Of a stretch of DNA of 64,000 bases, positions 1 to 10,464 are shown in pieces. The position numbers and the translations under genes were made by a program. Source of the DNA: Atriophallophorus winterbourni (Eukaryota; Platyhelminthes; Trematoda; Plagiorchiida; Microphallidae); contig JACCGJ010010559.1 in NCBI GenBank assembly GCA_013407085.1, forward strand, positions 1-64,000, in the 5' to 3' direction. The notes under the pieces were generated by a model. It worked only from the letters and a program-made list of their open reading frames with translations. It was not told the DNA's origin and did not search any database. Numbering within the stretch: position 1 is the stretch's first letter; the number at the start of each line of letters is the position of its first letter.

Positions 1-400
1 CCAGCTGGGTGGGCTCGGTTCTCCGAGCTCAGCGAAAGGTTCGGCGGTGGTGCCTGAGGGTGTGGTGGGTTTTCGCCTGGCAAGCGTTCTCCCTATAAAA
101 ATCCACAAAAATCCAATGATGACATCACGACGCGGCGGATGTGACTCGCCGCTCCAAAAGTCACTGCCCCTTGTCCTATCCAAGGACATTGTATGGTGCA
201 CAGGCAAAAACTGAAGTCACCAACTTATCAACGGGGTTATCGGGCTCCGAACTGGAAATTCTCAGAAAAGGGCGTATGAACCGCTTCGTCGGTCACCGGC
301 CACCGATAGGTGCGAACCTCTCTCGCTCCACTGCCTTGTGGGTAAAGGCTCGTGGTGGGACCCCCTAAACGAAATCTCCCCTACTTCGGTGTAGGCAACC
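1..400 (+). repeat. 5' region of an RTE-like retroelement (fragment)
   Basis: An open frame at 141-368 ends in STALWVKARGGTP and stops. A related stretch (ATALWVK in translation) occurs on the minus strand near 42290, just upstream of the endonuclease region of the RTE-like element at 38.87-42.39 kb, so this is read as the 5' untranslated or leader part of such an element. It is not a host gene. Assignment rests on this internal match only. Confidence 0.4.
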
Positions 401-516
401 GGGTAGTATCATGCCTACGTTCAACGATGCCGATGACAACGCTTTGTACCCCTTTCTCGCTTTGTGCATCTCATTGTTTATGTTGAACGGCACTATATCT
501 GTATCAGATTGTGCAA

Positions 517-580
<64 letters not shown>
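517..580. repeat. (AAT)n microsatellite
   Basis: About 21 uninterrupted AAT units. Frames through it give runs of isoleucine on both strands, which are artefacts. The remaining sequence to position 900 shows no recognisable gene and is presumably intron of the PSMD3 gene. Confidence 0.96.
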
Positions 581-581
<1 letters not shown>

Positions 582-900
582 CCGTGCCCATCCTTACTAC
601 AAATTTCAAAGGCTGTGAGGTTGAGACGCTGTGGTGCCAGTGACATACGCTGCAAGCTCCGTACCAGTTGTAATCGATTTAGCACGATATTACTTTTACA
701 ATCTGGAAGTGAGCGAATTTCGATTGGGCTTCAGCGGTCTCGTTTTTGATACATTCCCGATTCAGAATATTCTATACCTGAGTGTTATAAGTCCACGTGT
801 TATCCATACTTGAACATTGTGCTTGCAACCGACAAATCTAGCTTCCCGTTTAACGGTTTCCCTTTGTTTTTCGATCCTATTCTGAACACATCCTTTTCAG

Positions 901-1107
901 GCCATTCGAGACGGCGTGATCGATGCGAGTATCAACCACGAACAACAATTCATGACCACCAAAGAAACCATGGATTTGTACTCAACACGTGAGCCATTCA
1001 ATCAATTCCACCAGCGTATCCAATTCTGCTTGACCATACACAACCAAGCGGTGAAAGCTATGCGTTACCCCCCGAAGCAGTACAACAAAGACATGGAAAC
1101 AGCCGAG
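901..1107 (+). CDS. PSMD3: PSMD3/Rpn3, 26S proteasome regulatory subunit, penultimate coding exon
   Basis: This exon encodes 69 residues near the C-terminus of Rpn3, a PCI-domain subunit of the lid of the 19S regulatory particle; the lid helps recognise and deubiquitinate substrates for the 26S proteasome. The exon is bounded by a good acceptor (TCCTTTTCAG at 891-900) and donor (GTGAGT from 1108) and is in phase 0 at both ends. Recognisable blocks are [44 protein letters not shown] and YNKDMETAE, which follow the order of animal PSMD3 closely. Upstream exons (the PCI domain) are not in the window. It is spliced to 4464-4538. Confidence 0.94.
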
Positions 1108-1350
1108 GTGAGTTTCTTTCGATGTCCACCTACCAACACCGTGAGAAAATCCCAATTCCGATATCACAAATTTAACAGTCACACGTTTACTCTCGATACC
1201 ACCGGCTTTGGTAGAGAAATATCTCTCAATTTTGTCGGTCTGTCAGGTGGCGATGTTGTAAATCTGTCCCACCGTAGAGGATTTTTACCATTTAGGATGC
1301 TATTCCTAATAAGCTCTTCGAAAGTAATGTTAACTTAGTGAAGTAGATCA

Positions 1351-2060
1351 ACCTGTACAGATTATTGTGGTTGGGCCACGTTTTATGGATGCCGGAACAC
1401 CGTTTTAAGAAACGGATTCATTTTGCGACGCCACATCCCGATTGGCGTAACTCTACGAGTTACCAAACCGCCTTACTGCATAGACAGCTACAATCTCTAT
1501 TCAGTAACGCTTGTAAAGGCGCCGCAGATCTTCTACCGAGCTGGGCAGCCTGATAGTATCTTCGCATACATGCACGGATGTGAAATCGTGCAGCATTTCT
1601 GTGCTGTACGGCTAACATCGTGCTAAACTGATTGGCCAGCGGTAGTGAGCTGCATGCTGAAAAACGCTGGAGACTCACTACCATTTCTATTTCTATTGCC
1701 CCCTCATATCTGTCTAGGCCTGGGCAACCTGGCAGTATCTTAGCCCACGTGCAGTCTCTGACTGTGCGGCACTTTGTCAGGATCAGGCTTGTGCTTTCAT
1801 ACCATCATACCATACATGCAGTCTCTGATTGTGCGGCACTTTGCCTGGATCTGGCTTGTGCTTTCATACATGCATACATATATATTAAGCTGGGGTCCCT
1901 GCGATCAGATTTCACAGCGGCTACTTACGTTTCATGATATGTTTCGAAACTGTTCATTTGAGGTCTTTCAGTAAGCATCCTCTCGGAATATTTGCTTAAT
2001 CTTGTATGTTTTCAATTCGAGGGCACTGTATAGCAGTGAAAACCGTACTGATGTAGCTCT
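1351..2060 (+). mobile_element. RTE-like retroelement 3' tail, interrupted by other repeats
   Basis: Positions 1351-1555 translate to a decayed RT C-terminal region with the signature LWLGHVLWMPEHRF followed by PHPDWR. The continuation of the same protein tail (a DQISQ.L.T..DM.RN block) reappears at about 1888-1990, followed by the family's 3' untranslated sequence. The 330 bp between are copies of a different dispersed repeat, so this RTE copy was split by later insertion or duplication. It is closely parallel to the copy at 34440-35110. Confidence 0.7.
1530..1880 (+). repeat. Dispersed tail repeat, two to three adjacent units
   Basis: The units contain the marks GGCAACCTGGCAGTATCTTAG, then CAGTCTCTGA(C/T)TGTGCGGCACTTTG, then AGGCTTGTGCTTTCATACAT or similar. 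One unit runs about 1630-1800 and a shorter one 1815-1875; a decayed unit lies at 1545-1625. Related sequences occur at 2510-2640, 2990-3060, 4740-4800 (minus) and 7400-7470. The common 3' ending followed by CAT/GAT triplets suggests a SINE or a shared retroelement 3' end. Confidence 0.6.
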
Positions 2061-2504
2061 TGATTGAGTGTCTGTTGCATGATCATAATGATTGTAAGTA
2101 AGCACTCAGTTATTTCATGAAGTGTTTGTGAAGTAGTACTGTTTGTGGCCCTTCCTGTAAAAACAATACTCACACTTTTATGTCATGGATCTGAAAAGCA
2201 CATGAACTTCAATTATTTCGCAATACATGAATTTCGATATCGATGAGACCGTTTCACCAAAGGTTTTCTACCAGAAGCGTTCAATTACCAGCCTGTGTTT
2301 AAGTAGCTGATCTTGATTAGAAGACATCAAGATTGTTCGAATACTTTATTCGAATGAAACGTGGCGGCGCAGTGTCATCGGCTGCTGATTTAACATCATC
2401 GGGTTTCTTAGGTCTAGCTAGTTCAGAAAAAACCGTCATTGTGAAAATATAAACGAGTTTCTATTTGGGCCAACCAGTTTAACCCTGGTCATCACCACCG
2501 TGAT

Positions 2505-2645
2505 AAATTGATTGGCCAGGGGTAGTGAGCTGCATGCTGGAACAGGCAATCAGACAGTATCTTAGCCCACGTGTAGTCTCTGACTGTGCGGAACTTCCTG
2601 GATCAGGCTTGTGCTTTCATACCATACCATACCATCACCACTTGT
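2505..2645 (+). repeat. Dispersed tail repeat (another copy)
   Basis: This repeats GATTGGCCAGGGGTAGTGAG, CAGTATCTTAGCCCACGTG and CAGGCTTGTGCTTTCATACC from the 1630-1800 unit with few differences and ends in (CCATA)n-like sequence. It is therefore a recent relative of that copy. Confidence 0.65.
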
Positions 2646-3189
2646 CGGAAACATCACAACACACTACTACAACGATTTTATTGAGAAATCTTCTGCACTC
2701 GATTCATCTTTAAACAGTTTGATCTCAGCTGGAACAGAAATGATAAGTTTGTCTTTAGAGCTCCCAACTATTTTCATGCCAACACCTGCATTTATACGCT
2801 TTGCAAGGGACGCACAACAATCCTATGCATGTTGGCCTTGTCAAACGGAAACGACCAAGGAAGCTGTTGTGCCGATTTCGCTCTACTGTTCATGAAATCG
2901 ATTGAATGCATTCGATGTGTCGGCACCCTACTCTCTCTTGCCGTTGTCATTGCTTTATGGCAGTTAAGCACACGGTATCTGTTACTGATGCAGTGCTGTC
3001 CATACTTGGCACTTTGTCTGGCTCCAGGCATGTGCTTCATGCTGGTGATGATGTCTATGTTGGTGATTAAACACCTTGAATATATGGCATATGGATACTC
3101 AATAGATAGTGCCAAATTCGGCATATTCTAGATCGTACGTCTCCCACAGATAGAGTCTTTGACTATTAAACTAGCTGCAGTTTGAACGA

Positions 3190-3590
3190 CCCGTTTCGCA
3201 GGCCGATAGATCAGCGTTCGAGGCGGCTTTTTACATTCCGTGACATGCCTCGAAATCGTGTTCAGTGGCAGTCTTGCAAACTTCTTCGAGTGCTTGGTTA
3301 ACCTTTCATGTTAAGTGTAGTGGCGAGGAAAGCTTGTTATGATGCGTAACAGTGAAAGCCTCAAGAAAACCTTCATGTTGATGTCGCTCTACTCGTTCAC
3401 AACATTTAATCGAAAGCATGTTTGATTCGAGGTGTAGGCACTTCATCCCAGTATGCTTGTGCCTAATCTCCAAGTTCGGTAGCTTTTAGATACCCACGCT
3501 CCCTCATATCTTTAGAATTTTTACGTGTTGCAATTGAATGGCAGTTAAATACTTCGTGCTCGCTGTCGTTGATGATGATGCCGTCTCCCA
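3190..3590 (+). mobile_element. RTE-like retroelement 3' tail
   Basis: The translated block DMPRNRVQWQSCKL ends an RT-type protein tail. The 3' untranslated part follows: GAAAGCTTGTTATGATGCGT, then CAGTGAAAGCC, then CGAGGTGTAGGCACTTC, ending in GATGATGATG at about 3570. The same order is seen at 34860-35100 (plus) and, inverted, at 7570-7950, 12180-12460 and 38870-39260. Confidence 0.7.
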
Positions 3591-3674
3591 CTCTAGTCGA
3601 TATTCACAAAACAGTCACTTGTCGTTAACGAATTATCAAGCATATTTTCAACGCTACTAGACCTCTTTTGTTTT

Positions 3675-4205
3675 GTGTGTATTTGTACCGCCGAAGCGAG
3701 CATCCGTCGTATCTTGAACATATCGTGGATGGACAGAGTGACTAATGCTGAAGTGCTTTCAAAAGCTCATTTACAGAGCATGTTCACCCTACGACGACAT
3801 CACCGCATGCGGTGGCTTGGTCATGCCTATAGAATGGAAAATGGTCGTATTCCGAAAGATCTACTCTATAGTGAGTTGCGATTAGGAAGTCGACCATTGG
3901 GCAGACCACACTTGTGGTACAAAGACGTTTGCAAAAGAGACATGAAAGCTCTTGGCATTGACCCGGCGAGTTGAGAAGAACTTGCTCTTGACCGCTCACA
4001 TTGGAGGCATTGTGTAAAGCGTCGTCTGCAAGCTGGGGAGGATCAGATACAGCTCTTGGCTGCTGAACGCAGATCACGCCGCGGGAGAGATTGTTCCTCC
4101 CGAATCGGACTGTTTAGTAATTTAAAAAGCTGTAGAACATGAAAATTCATGCGATTGTGATGTACATCCATGGTCGACATCGACGAAGGAGGCCAATAAC
4201 TAGAT
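3675..4205 (+). mobile_element. Second RT family, C-terminal coding tail and 3' end
   Basis: The frame contains MRWLGHAYRMENGRIPKDLL, then SRPLGRPHLWYKDVCKRDMK, LGIDPAS, one stop, and EELALDRSHWRHCVKR with QAGEDQIQLLAAERRSRR. This is the typical C-terminal end of APE-type non-LTR retroelement RT proteins. The 3' end contains CATGCGATTGTGATGTACATC. Other copies are at 6915-7310 (minus), 12800-13290, 47040-47200 and 48640-49040. It is a decayed, 5'-truncated insertion. Confidence 0.72.
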
Positions 4206-4463
4206 CAGTTTATCCGTGTACGTAATTGACCTTCTATCGCTGATCTTCGCAGTGCAATCACTCGTCGTTCCTATCTAATTCTTAGATTCTCGTAAATGCG
4301 ATTAGCAACTTCTCACACCTGCTTATCCGCGCACTTGGTTGCTTCGTGCGATCTAGTATAGTATGGAATTACTCATTTTCCGACTGTCTTACCAAGTTTT
4401 ATGATTTTGAATTTTCCTGATTAGTATTTTGATTCATTATTATACCATCGTTTCTTTCCCTAG

Positions 4464-4538
4464 GAACGTCGGGAACGTGAACAACAGGAACTTGAAAATG
4501 CGAAGGAACTGTCTGAGGATGATTTCGATGGTTTATAA
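4464..4538 (+). CDS. PSMD3: PSMD3/Rpn3 terminal coding exon
   Basis: The last 24 codons and the TAA stop follow the acceptor TTTCTTTCCCTAG. The peptide begins ERREREQQELENAKELSEDD and ends FDGL; animal PSMD3 has the same charged, acidic C-terminal tail starting ERREREQQ. Phase 0 matches the donor at 1107, so the two exons join without change. The short acidic tail is typical of the family. The 3' untranslated region runs into repeats within about 80 bp. The first plus-strand AATAAA noticed downstream is at 4972, beyond a minus-strand repeat tail, so the true polyadenylation site is uncertain. Confidence 0.92.
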   Translation, partial: ERREREQQELENAKELSEDDFDGL

Positions 4539-4737
4539 TCGAGTTCTCTTGTTTCGTGCCGCGAATGAGTGTTTGTTATTTCACTTGTGTTTACCCTACG
4601 ATTGCTTCGTGTAGACGATTGGTCAGCGAGAGAACCATGCATGTTACCTCGTTGAACCTATCGTCCATCCATAAACGCTAATCAAGTTCCAGTGTTTCTG
4701 CGTTTTTTTCTGTGACTCGGTGGCTGTCCTTTGTGTG

Positions 4738-4800
4738 TGTCGGGTCATCATCATCATCATCATGAAGCACAAGTCTAGAGCCAGACAAAGTGGCAAGCAA
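4738..4800 (-). repeat. Dispersed tail repeat with (CAT)n end, minus copy
   Basis: Read on the minus strand, CACTTTGTCTGGCTCTAGAC then TTGTGCTTCATGATGATGATG is the same ending as in the 1630-1880 and 2990-3060 repeats. The triplet run (CATCATCATCATCATCAT on plus, about 4747-4764) looks like the simple-repeat tail of a retroposed sequence. Confidence 0.55.
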
Positions 4801-4979
4801 TATGAAGCAGGAAAAGCAGATAAGCAAGCGCGTGAAAAAAGGGAAAGCGGGAAACGGAATATGCAAAAGCAAATGCGCAAAAAGCAGCTTGTTTTTGTAG
4901 TTTCATTGCATGTGATTTTGTGTTTTTTTGTTTTTTCTATAAGATAATACTAGATAAAAATTATGACACATAATAAAGT

Positions 4980-5265
4980 ACACTGGCGCCACCGACTTCG
5001 GTTTACAGACCTATCGCATAAGGTTTCCAGCCAACTATTAGGTTGGGATTTTGGACCCCACCCAGGCAAACGAATACGCCCAACTGAGCCTAGCGTTTCT
5101 TCGTCCCAACGCGCCACGTCATGGACTGGCCACCCGATCGTTTCTCCCAGCTTTTGTCAGGCGCGGTACGGTAAACGGTGAGTAGGCATTCTTAAAACAT
5201 GTCCCAACCATTGCATCAACATTTCTCTCAGTCCCTGGCCACCTGGTCCTAACACCCGTTTGCAG
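4980..5265. other. No gene seen
   Basis: A frame of 72 codons occurs at 4963-5181, but it has no recognisable motif and adjoins retroelement DNA. It is probably repeat-derived sequence. Confidence 0.4.
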
Positions 5266-5269
5266 ACAT

Positions 5270-5560
5270 CTATATTTGTAACACGATGCTGCCACCGAAT
5301 GCGAGCAATCCTACGCACTTGTTAGGCGCAAAGCACATGCCATACCTTGTAGCTTCAAGTGCCAGGCGGTCCAGGGCTTGTTGCATTATATGAGGGTCGT
5401 CTCCCAGAAGTGCGATGTCATCCGCATACTCTAGATCGGTCGCTCGCTCACCCTGCAGAAGTTCAACACCTGCGCCCACAAGACAAGCTAAAGCTTTTCT
5501 CAGGACATCGTCGATCGCGAAGTTAAAAAAGAACGGCGGGTTACTGTTGGGCGAACGTTG
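5270..5560 (-). pseudogene. RTE-like reverse transcriptase fragment (palm domain)
   Basis: The minus-strand translation shows LACLVGAGVELLQGER, then LEYADDIALLGDDP and TRYGMCFAPNKC. YADD is the RT catalytic box, and GMCFAP(S/N)KC follows it in this family; compare GMRFAPSKC in the element at 38.87-42.39 kb. The fragment is bounded on both sides by non-homologous sequence and lacks the fingers and C-terminal parts, so it is a truncated relic. Confidence 0.8.
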
Positions 5561-5776
5561 TTTAAGGTTTGTGATATGTATGAAAACACAAGTCGGTTCC
5601 TGGCAAATTGCCGTGCAGTCAGCGTGAGCTAAGTAACTGTCAGGTTGCCCAGGCCAAGAAAGATAATAAAAAAGTTAGTGAGACTCCTTCCCGTTTTCGC
5701 ATACGGCTCGCTATCTGTGGAAAATCAATGTAGCTAAGCAGTACAGAAATACTAAGTTAGCTCAGCTTAAACTCGT

Positions 5777-6093
5777 TTAAGAGAACCGTTTTTTCATGAC
5801 ATCTAGTACCACTTTTTCGCTATCCGTTTTGTGAATTTCGTCTAATTGTTGTGAAGCGGTCGTGTATAGCTTTTTAAGAATTGAAATTGTCCAATAAGTC
5901 GTCGGGGAGGATGTGAGGGCCTGCAAAATCTGCCGATCTGAAATCTTTCTGGTGATTGATCGAGACACTCTTTTACACTTCGAAACATTATTCATAGAAA
6001 AAAGTGGAAGCTTTGCATTTTCCCTCAATCGCTGTTGAGCTGTCGCGAAGCGTCCATCGACGAACGAAAGGGTATCTGGGACTAGGTAGACAA
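5777..6093 (-). CDS. Candidate terminal exon of an unrecognised gene
   Basis: An acceptor-like CTACCTAG on the minus strand is followed by about 105 codons open to a TAA stop at 5777. The frame is rich in Lys, Ser, Thr and Leu, with no repeats and no transposon motif. It includes KISDRQILQALTSS, then SILKKLYTTASQQLDEIHKT, and ends VMKKRFS. The composition suggests an alpha-helical protein end. I do not recognise the family. It may belong with 6365-6625 on the same strand, but a phase-consistent junction was not found, so an exon may be missing between them. It could also be chance or an unknown element. Confidence 0.35.
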
Positions 6094-6364
6094 TTTGAAC
6101 ATTTCGAAATACAATTATCATCCGTCACATCACTGCATAATGACCTTGGTAAACTAAACGTTCACTAGCCCGTTTCGTTGACCCAGATTTGCTAGTAAAC
6201 GGAATTTTTCAAGTCCAATCTGACATTGAAGATGAATGAACACTATCTGCGGTTACGAACTGCGTCTAATCCGTACTTTGACATCACTTTCCAAACCTGC
6301 AATCTTGAAGTATCCTAACCACTGCGGTTGTGTTAAACTTGTCTTTTGTGTTGCTAGATTGATT

Positions 6365-6625
6365 TCACGTGCAGCTAGTCTTCCCCTGGTGATTAATCAC
6401 GCGTGCCCCCCACGGATATACCCCGACTAAGTAAGCTGTCGAGGTGTAGTCCATGTCGTTATCAGTTAAATATCTGTTTAAAACAAAGAGACCCAGTAGT
6501 ACTACTCTTTGCGTATATTGTGTAACAACTTGAATACGTCTGCTGCGAACATCTATGGATGAGCCAATATTGCATAAGTTTCTCACAACTTGAGCATATG
6601 TAAAAGAGGCTAGGTAGTTATCCAT
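6365..6625 (-). CDS. Candidate exon of an unrecognised gene
   Basis: An ATG-initiated frame on the minus strand begins MDNYLASFTYAQVV and continues through RRIQVVTQYTQRVVLLGLF and NRYLTDNDMDYTSTAYL. After this a donor-like GGGGTATAT occurs, and the final codons to the stop look non-coding. It has protein-like composition and no transposon motif. It may be the first exon of the gene ending at 5777. A possible middle exon (about 15 codons, WLGYFKIAG...) follows an acceptor near 6325 but is unproven. The family is not recognised. Confidence 0.3.
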   Translation of the reverse strand: MDNYLASFTYAQVVRNLCNIGSSIDVRSRRIQVVTQYTQRVVLLGLFVLNRYLTDNDMDYTSTAYLVGVYPWGARVINHQGKTSCT

Positions 6626-6914
6626 GCTATTTATAAGTTGTTAGGTTCCAAGGTAACTATCCGACAATTACACAGCTAAACATTTCCACTCTGTTGTGTT
6701 CTATTTTGCATGATCATCTCCGTGTCGTTTATACACCTAGTAGGCTTCGTTTGCATGTGGAGAAAGCATGTCGCAATTCATTCCCAGCCTAGTGTTGATC
6801 AGTTACGATTCCATTCCACTCGTATAACAACCTTGTCTTCCGAACCAGATTTCGTTTCTCGCTTACATTCTTACTACCAATGTGCAATCTTGCAGTACTT
6901 ATATTACGTGCTTG

Positions 6915-7310
6915 TTGTTGTTGGCCTCCTTCGGTCGGTGTCGACCATGAATGTACATCACAATCGCATGAATTTTCATGTTCTACAGCTTTTTGAATGA
7001 CTAAACAGTCCGATTCGGGAGGAACAATCTCTCCCGCAGCGCTTGCAACGATAGCCAGAACTCGGTTGTAGGGCGTCCGTTGCACGCCGGCGGCGTGATC
7101 AGCGTTCAGCAGTCAAGAGCTGTATCTGCTCCTCCCCAGCTTGCAGAAGACGCTTTACACAACGCCTCCAATGTGAGTGCTCAAGTTCTTTCCAGCTTGC
7201 GGGGTCAATGCCAAGCGCTTTCATGTCTTATTTGCAAACGTCTTTGTACCGCAAGTGCGGTCTGCCCAATGGTCGACTTCCTAATCGCAACACCCCCGTT
7301 AAATTGACTT
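6915..7310 (-). mobile_element. Second RT family tail, minus-strand copy
   Basis: Inverted relative to 3675-4205, it carries the same CATCCATGGTCGAC-type 3' end (near 6945), the GATTGTTCCTCCCGAATCGG stretch, and the QIQLLTA and KRLLQAGEE coding remnants. It is 5'-truncated, with stops in frame. Confidence 0.7.
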
Positions 7311-7569
7311 GTCATCCGTAGCGAGCCGCTGCTTCTAGTCACACTACAAATTTCCTTATCTTAAATATTTCTAGACTCGATTAACCTGACAGTTTCTTAG
7401 TAGACATGCAGCCTGTGACTGCGGCACTTTGCCTACCTCCAGGCTTGTGATTTCGTACATCACTGCGATCTAATTGGGAATGTTTACAATCGATCGTCAC
7501 TTCGTTAACGCGTTGACCCAAAAGACTATTTTTACCTACAAGACCCTGACCTCAAAGCACCATTTTGTG

Positions 7570-8150
7570 TTTATTTCATCATTATCAGAGACAGCATTGC
7601 AGTGGCATGTACCGAATGCTTAGCTGCCATGCAACCATGAAAAAAGTAAAATCCTAAAAGATGAGGGAGGGAGGGACTTAAATAGCTACCGATTGTATAG
7701 AAGAGTAAGCTCAAACCAACTGGGCTTAGGGGCCTGCACCTCGAATGGAGCAGGCATTCAATCAAGGTTTATGAAAAAGTAGAGCGACCAGCTCAACAGC
7801 TTCCTTTGCGGTTTTCACTGTCATGCATCCTAACAAGCTTTCCTTGTCACTCCACTTGACAGCATACAAGGCTAGGTAAACACTCCAAGAATATGCTTAG
7901 CGCAAGACCGCCACTGAGCAAGGTTTCGGGACATATCCTTGAACCGTAACTAATCAATGCGATATCTGATCACGGGGACCCTAGCCGACAGGAAGTGCTG
8001 CGTCTTCTTTGGAAAGGGTTTGTAGCTGTCTATGCTATGTGACGGTTTCGCCACCACGAGATTTTCGCCAATCGGGATGTGGCGTCTCAACAAATAATTC
8101 GTTTCTGAAATTGGTGTTCTGGCATTCGTAAAACGTGACACAACCGGCGT
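7570..8150 (-). mobile_element. RTE-like retroelement 3' tail, minus-strand copy
   Basis: On the minus strand the RT tail remnant (PISETNYLLRRHIPIGE, equivalent to R.P.HRF.KRI....PHPDW in the better copies) is followed by the shared 3' untranslated block with GAAAGCTTGTTAGGATGCATG, CGAGGTGCAGGCCCC and CATGGTTGCATGGCAGC. It ends near 7570 in CATCATTATC. Confidence 0.65.
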
Positions 8151-8610
8151 AACCCATGCAGCTGATCTACTTCTCTATACCAACATTACTACCGAAGAGC
8201 CTATTTCAGAAAGCATCGTTGCGTATGCGACTGCAAAAATGCAGCGGAGACATCAGCTGTCAAATACTTGGAGACACCAAATTACTATTAATCGTTTCAC
8301 ATAGATGTGCATCAATTCTCTCTCGCTGCATCCTGGCTACTATTCTCGCCTAAACCCTAGCCTAGGAGCATCTCTGCTCAAATGTATCGAATCCAAATGC
8401 GGTGCACTGCTTCACTCCATGCTTGTGAGGTGTAGGTATGTTTAAATGGACTCAAGTTTAGGAATCACCAAATTATCTGTGATATGTACTCACATCTCTC
8501 CTCAAATGTTCAACAATAAAATATTGGGTTACATTTTTTGTTGCCTTAGTGCTAAAATAAAATATATCTGAAAAGAATACAGGTAAGTCTTGTTTACATA
8601 TGTCCTCGAA
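8150..8610. other. 3' flank of the PKA regulatory gene, no further gene seen
   Basis: This includes the 3' untranslated region of the minus-strand kinase regulatory gene. No exact minus-strand AATAAA was seen in this span, so the polyadenylation signal is unplaced. Confidence 0.5.
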
Positions 8611-9548
8611 TCACAATGCTTTCTGCACCGACAGTTGTTCTCTTCGTTCGGCGTATTCTTTCGCTTTGCTTTCGAAAATTGTCTGACACGGTCCTAATAT
8701 CCTCTCGAAGCTGTCCACCTCGAGCACTGCCAGCCTAGTTCTTTCAATCGCGTAAACCGATGCAGCCCTGGGTTTCTTTGTCAATAGGGCTAATTCGCCA
8801 AAGTATTCATATTGGCCCAGGGTGCATAATTCGATTGGCTCATCGGAACCTTCTTTACCTTCCATGCGCACCACCACCGATCCCGTTTCGATGAAGTACA
8901 TTTCTTCACCGACTTCACCTTGAAGGAACACAGGTTCTCCTTTCTCAACTATTCTTGTGTATAGAGCATCGGCCAAACTGATGCGGTCGTAAGGTGTCAA
9001 GGCTTGTAGCAGATCCACGCTGTCCAACAAACTTTCGTACAATTTTCGCTTTTTGAACGCTTTTGTTAATACAATGGATCGGAACGTTTCCCTGGACATT
9101 GCCCATAGGACTCCGTGGTTTACCGCTCGAATGGTTGCCGCCCGTGGTGTGTTATACATCAGCGCCAATTCACCAAACGATCCACTGTTCACGTATTGCG
9201 TAACCTTTGTTAGTTTATCATTAACCATGACGAATACATCAAAGGTCCCGGATTCGATAATGTAAAAGTTGTCTCCCGGTTCACCGTATGTGATCACATC
9301 TTCATTTTCCTCAACGTGTCGTTCAAACATGGCGTCCACCACTTCGGCACGGTCATCTTCATCGAGGCATCGGAAAAGAAGTATTTTGCGCACCGACTCG
9401 AGCAAACGCGCCTTTTGTTCGTCCGTTTTTGGGAAAACAACTTTCTCGGTTTCTTGCACATTTTCCGGATCCCAGCTCTCGGCGGCAACGCCACCTCTTC
9501 TGGCGAATGTTACCGGTTTGGTTGGACCGTCGCTCTGAGATACGGGTA
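8611..9548 (-). CDS. PRKAR2: cAMP-dependent protein kinase regulatory subunit, exon 2 (inhibitor site and both cAMP-binding domains)
   Basis: This subunit holds the PKA catalytic subunit inactive and releases it when cAMP binds. The exon starts after TTTTTTAG with two bases completing a codon, and encodes 312 residues to TGA. In the joined protein, residues 70-74 are RRGGV, the inhibitor motif. The first cyclic-nucleotide domain has FGELALMYNTPRAATI, the second YFGELALLTKKPRAAS; in both phosphate-binding cassettes the Glu and Arg that contact cAMP are present. FGELALMYNTPRAATI is RII-like, but the phospho-acceptor position is Gly (as in RI-beta) instead of the Ser of RII. No stop or frameshift is present. 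It joins exon 1 (15671-15830) in phase, giving about 365 residues, slightly shorter than mammalian RI/RII because of a short linker. Confidence 0.95.
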
Positions 9549-10464
9549 CTAAAAAATAAATGAACAATCTTCGATAGACTATCGTTCATGTATTCCGTGT
9601 ATATTTATGAAATTACAAAGGGATCTAGGCTAAGTGCTCACAATTGGAGACTGCACATGGAATGACAGGTTTCCCAGGTCTAGCCTAGCGATCATGACTG
9701 TGAGACTAGCGTTTTTTTTAGCAAAAGGCTCATTACTTGTCGTACAGTTAGTACAGTTACCGGCGTGCGTGATGCATCCACGAAGATGTTATGTTTAATA
9801 ATACACAGTTTGAATATGAATGTGTTACAGCTAATTTGAGTTCAATTTAATTTGCTATGAGTCTTCAAAACCGTGTTAAATAAAATATTATTTTTTAAAA
9901 CTCATCGTATTATTTGTAACGGGCCAATACAAAGCCGACAAAATTTCTGAGTAATAAAGTTTTAATCTCTTTTAAGCCATTTAATAGTCTTTACTGGCAG
10001 GCTTGCTTATATTCAAAGTCAAAAATAAGAAAAGCTAAATGTGCTGTTATATTGGGTTTGAAAAAGTCTGAATAGGTAAAAATATTTTGTAACATAACTG
10101 ATAGTCTTGGGTCCTTATTTCGCAACCTAGTGTCTGGTCTGTGGTTATGAGATTCACACCGACGTACTGGAATTTAATCATCTAAATTTATTTGCACAAG
10201 TTACTAGTTTTGGAATGCTCTCATCTCATGCGAAAATCCTCAAGCATTAGACTTAAACCGATAATACCCATCATTCAACGCTTGTGGTGTTCATCGACAA
10301 TAGGAAATCGATTACTCGTAAAACGAGCAACAAAATCGGCAGGCTCAACACATTGTAATCAGAGATAAACATGGTACAGTTTTAGTCGGATGAACCACGG
10401 TGTTTAAATACGGAATCACATGGTAATTCCCGATCGAGCGCTTAAGTCTCCTATAATTGGCCGA

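Larger units (their letters stand above)
1108..4463 (+). other. Last intron of PSMD3, filled with retroelement fragments
   Basis: The intron lies between the donor at 1108 and the acceptor ending at 4463. It contains two RTE-like 3' tails, copies of a dispersed tail repeat and one tail of a second RT family, all described separately. Nothing recognisable was seen in about 1110-1350, 2110-2500 and 4210-4460. Confidence 0.85.

Noticed and set aside
365..749. Open frames on both strands across 365-749
   Set aside because: They owe their length to the (AAT)n microsatellite (poly-Ile) and have no homology elsewhere.
9053..9589. Several open frames opposite or out of frame with the PKA regulatory exon
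   Set aside because: Shadows of a well-supported coding exon whose own frame carries the domain motifs.
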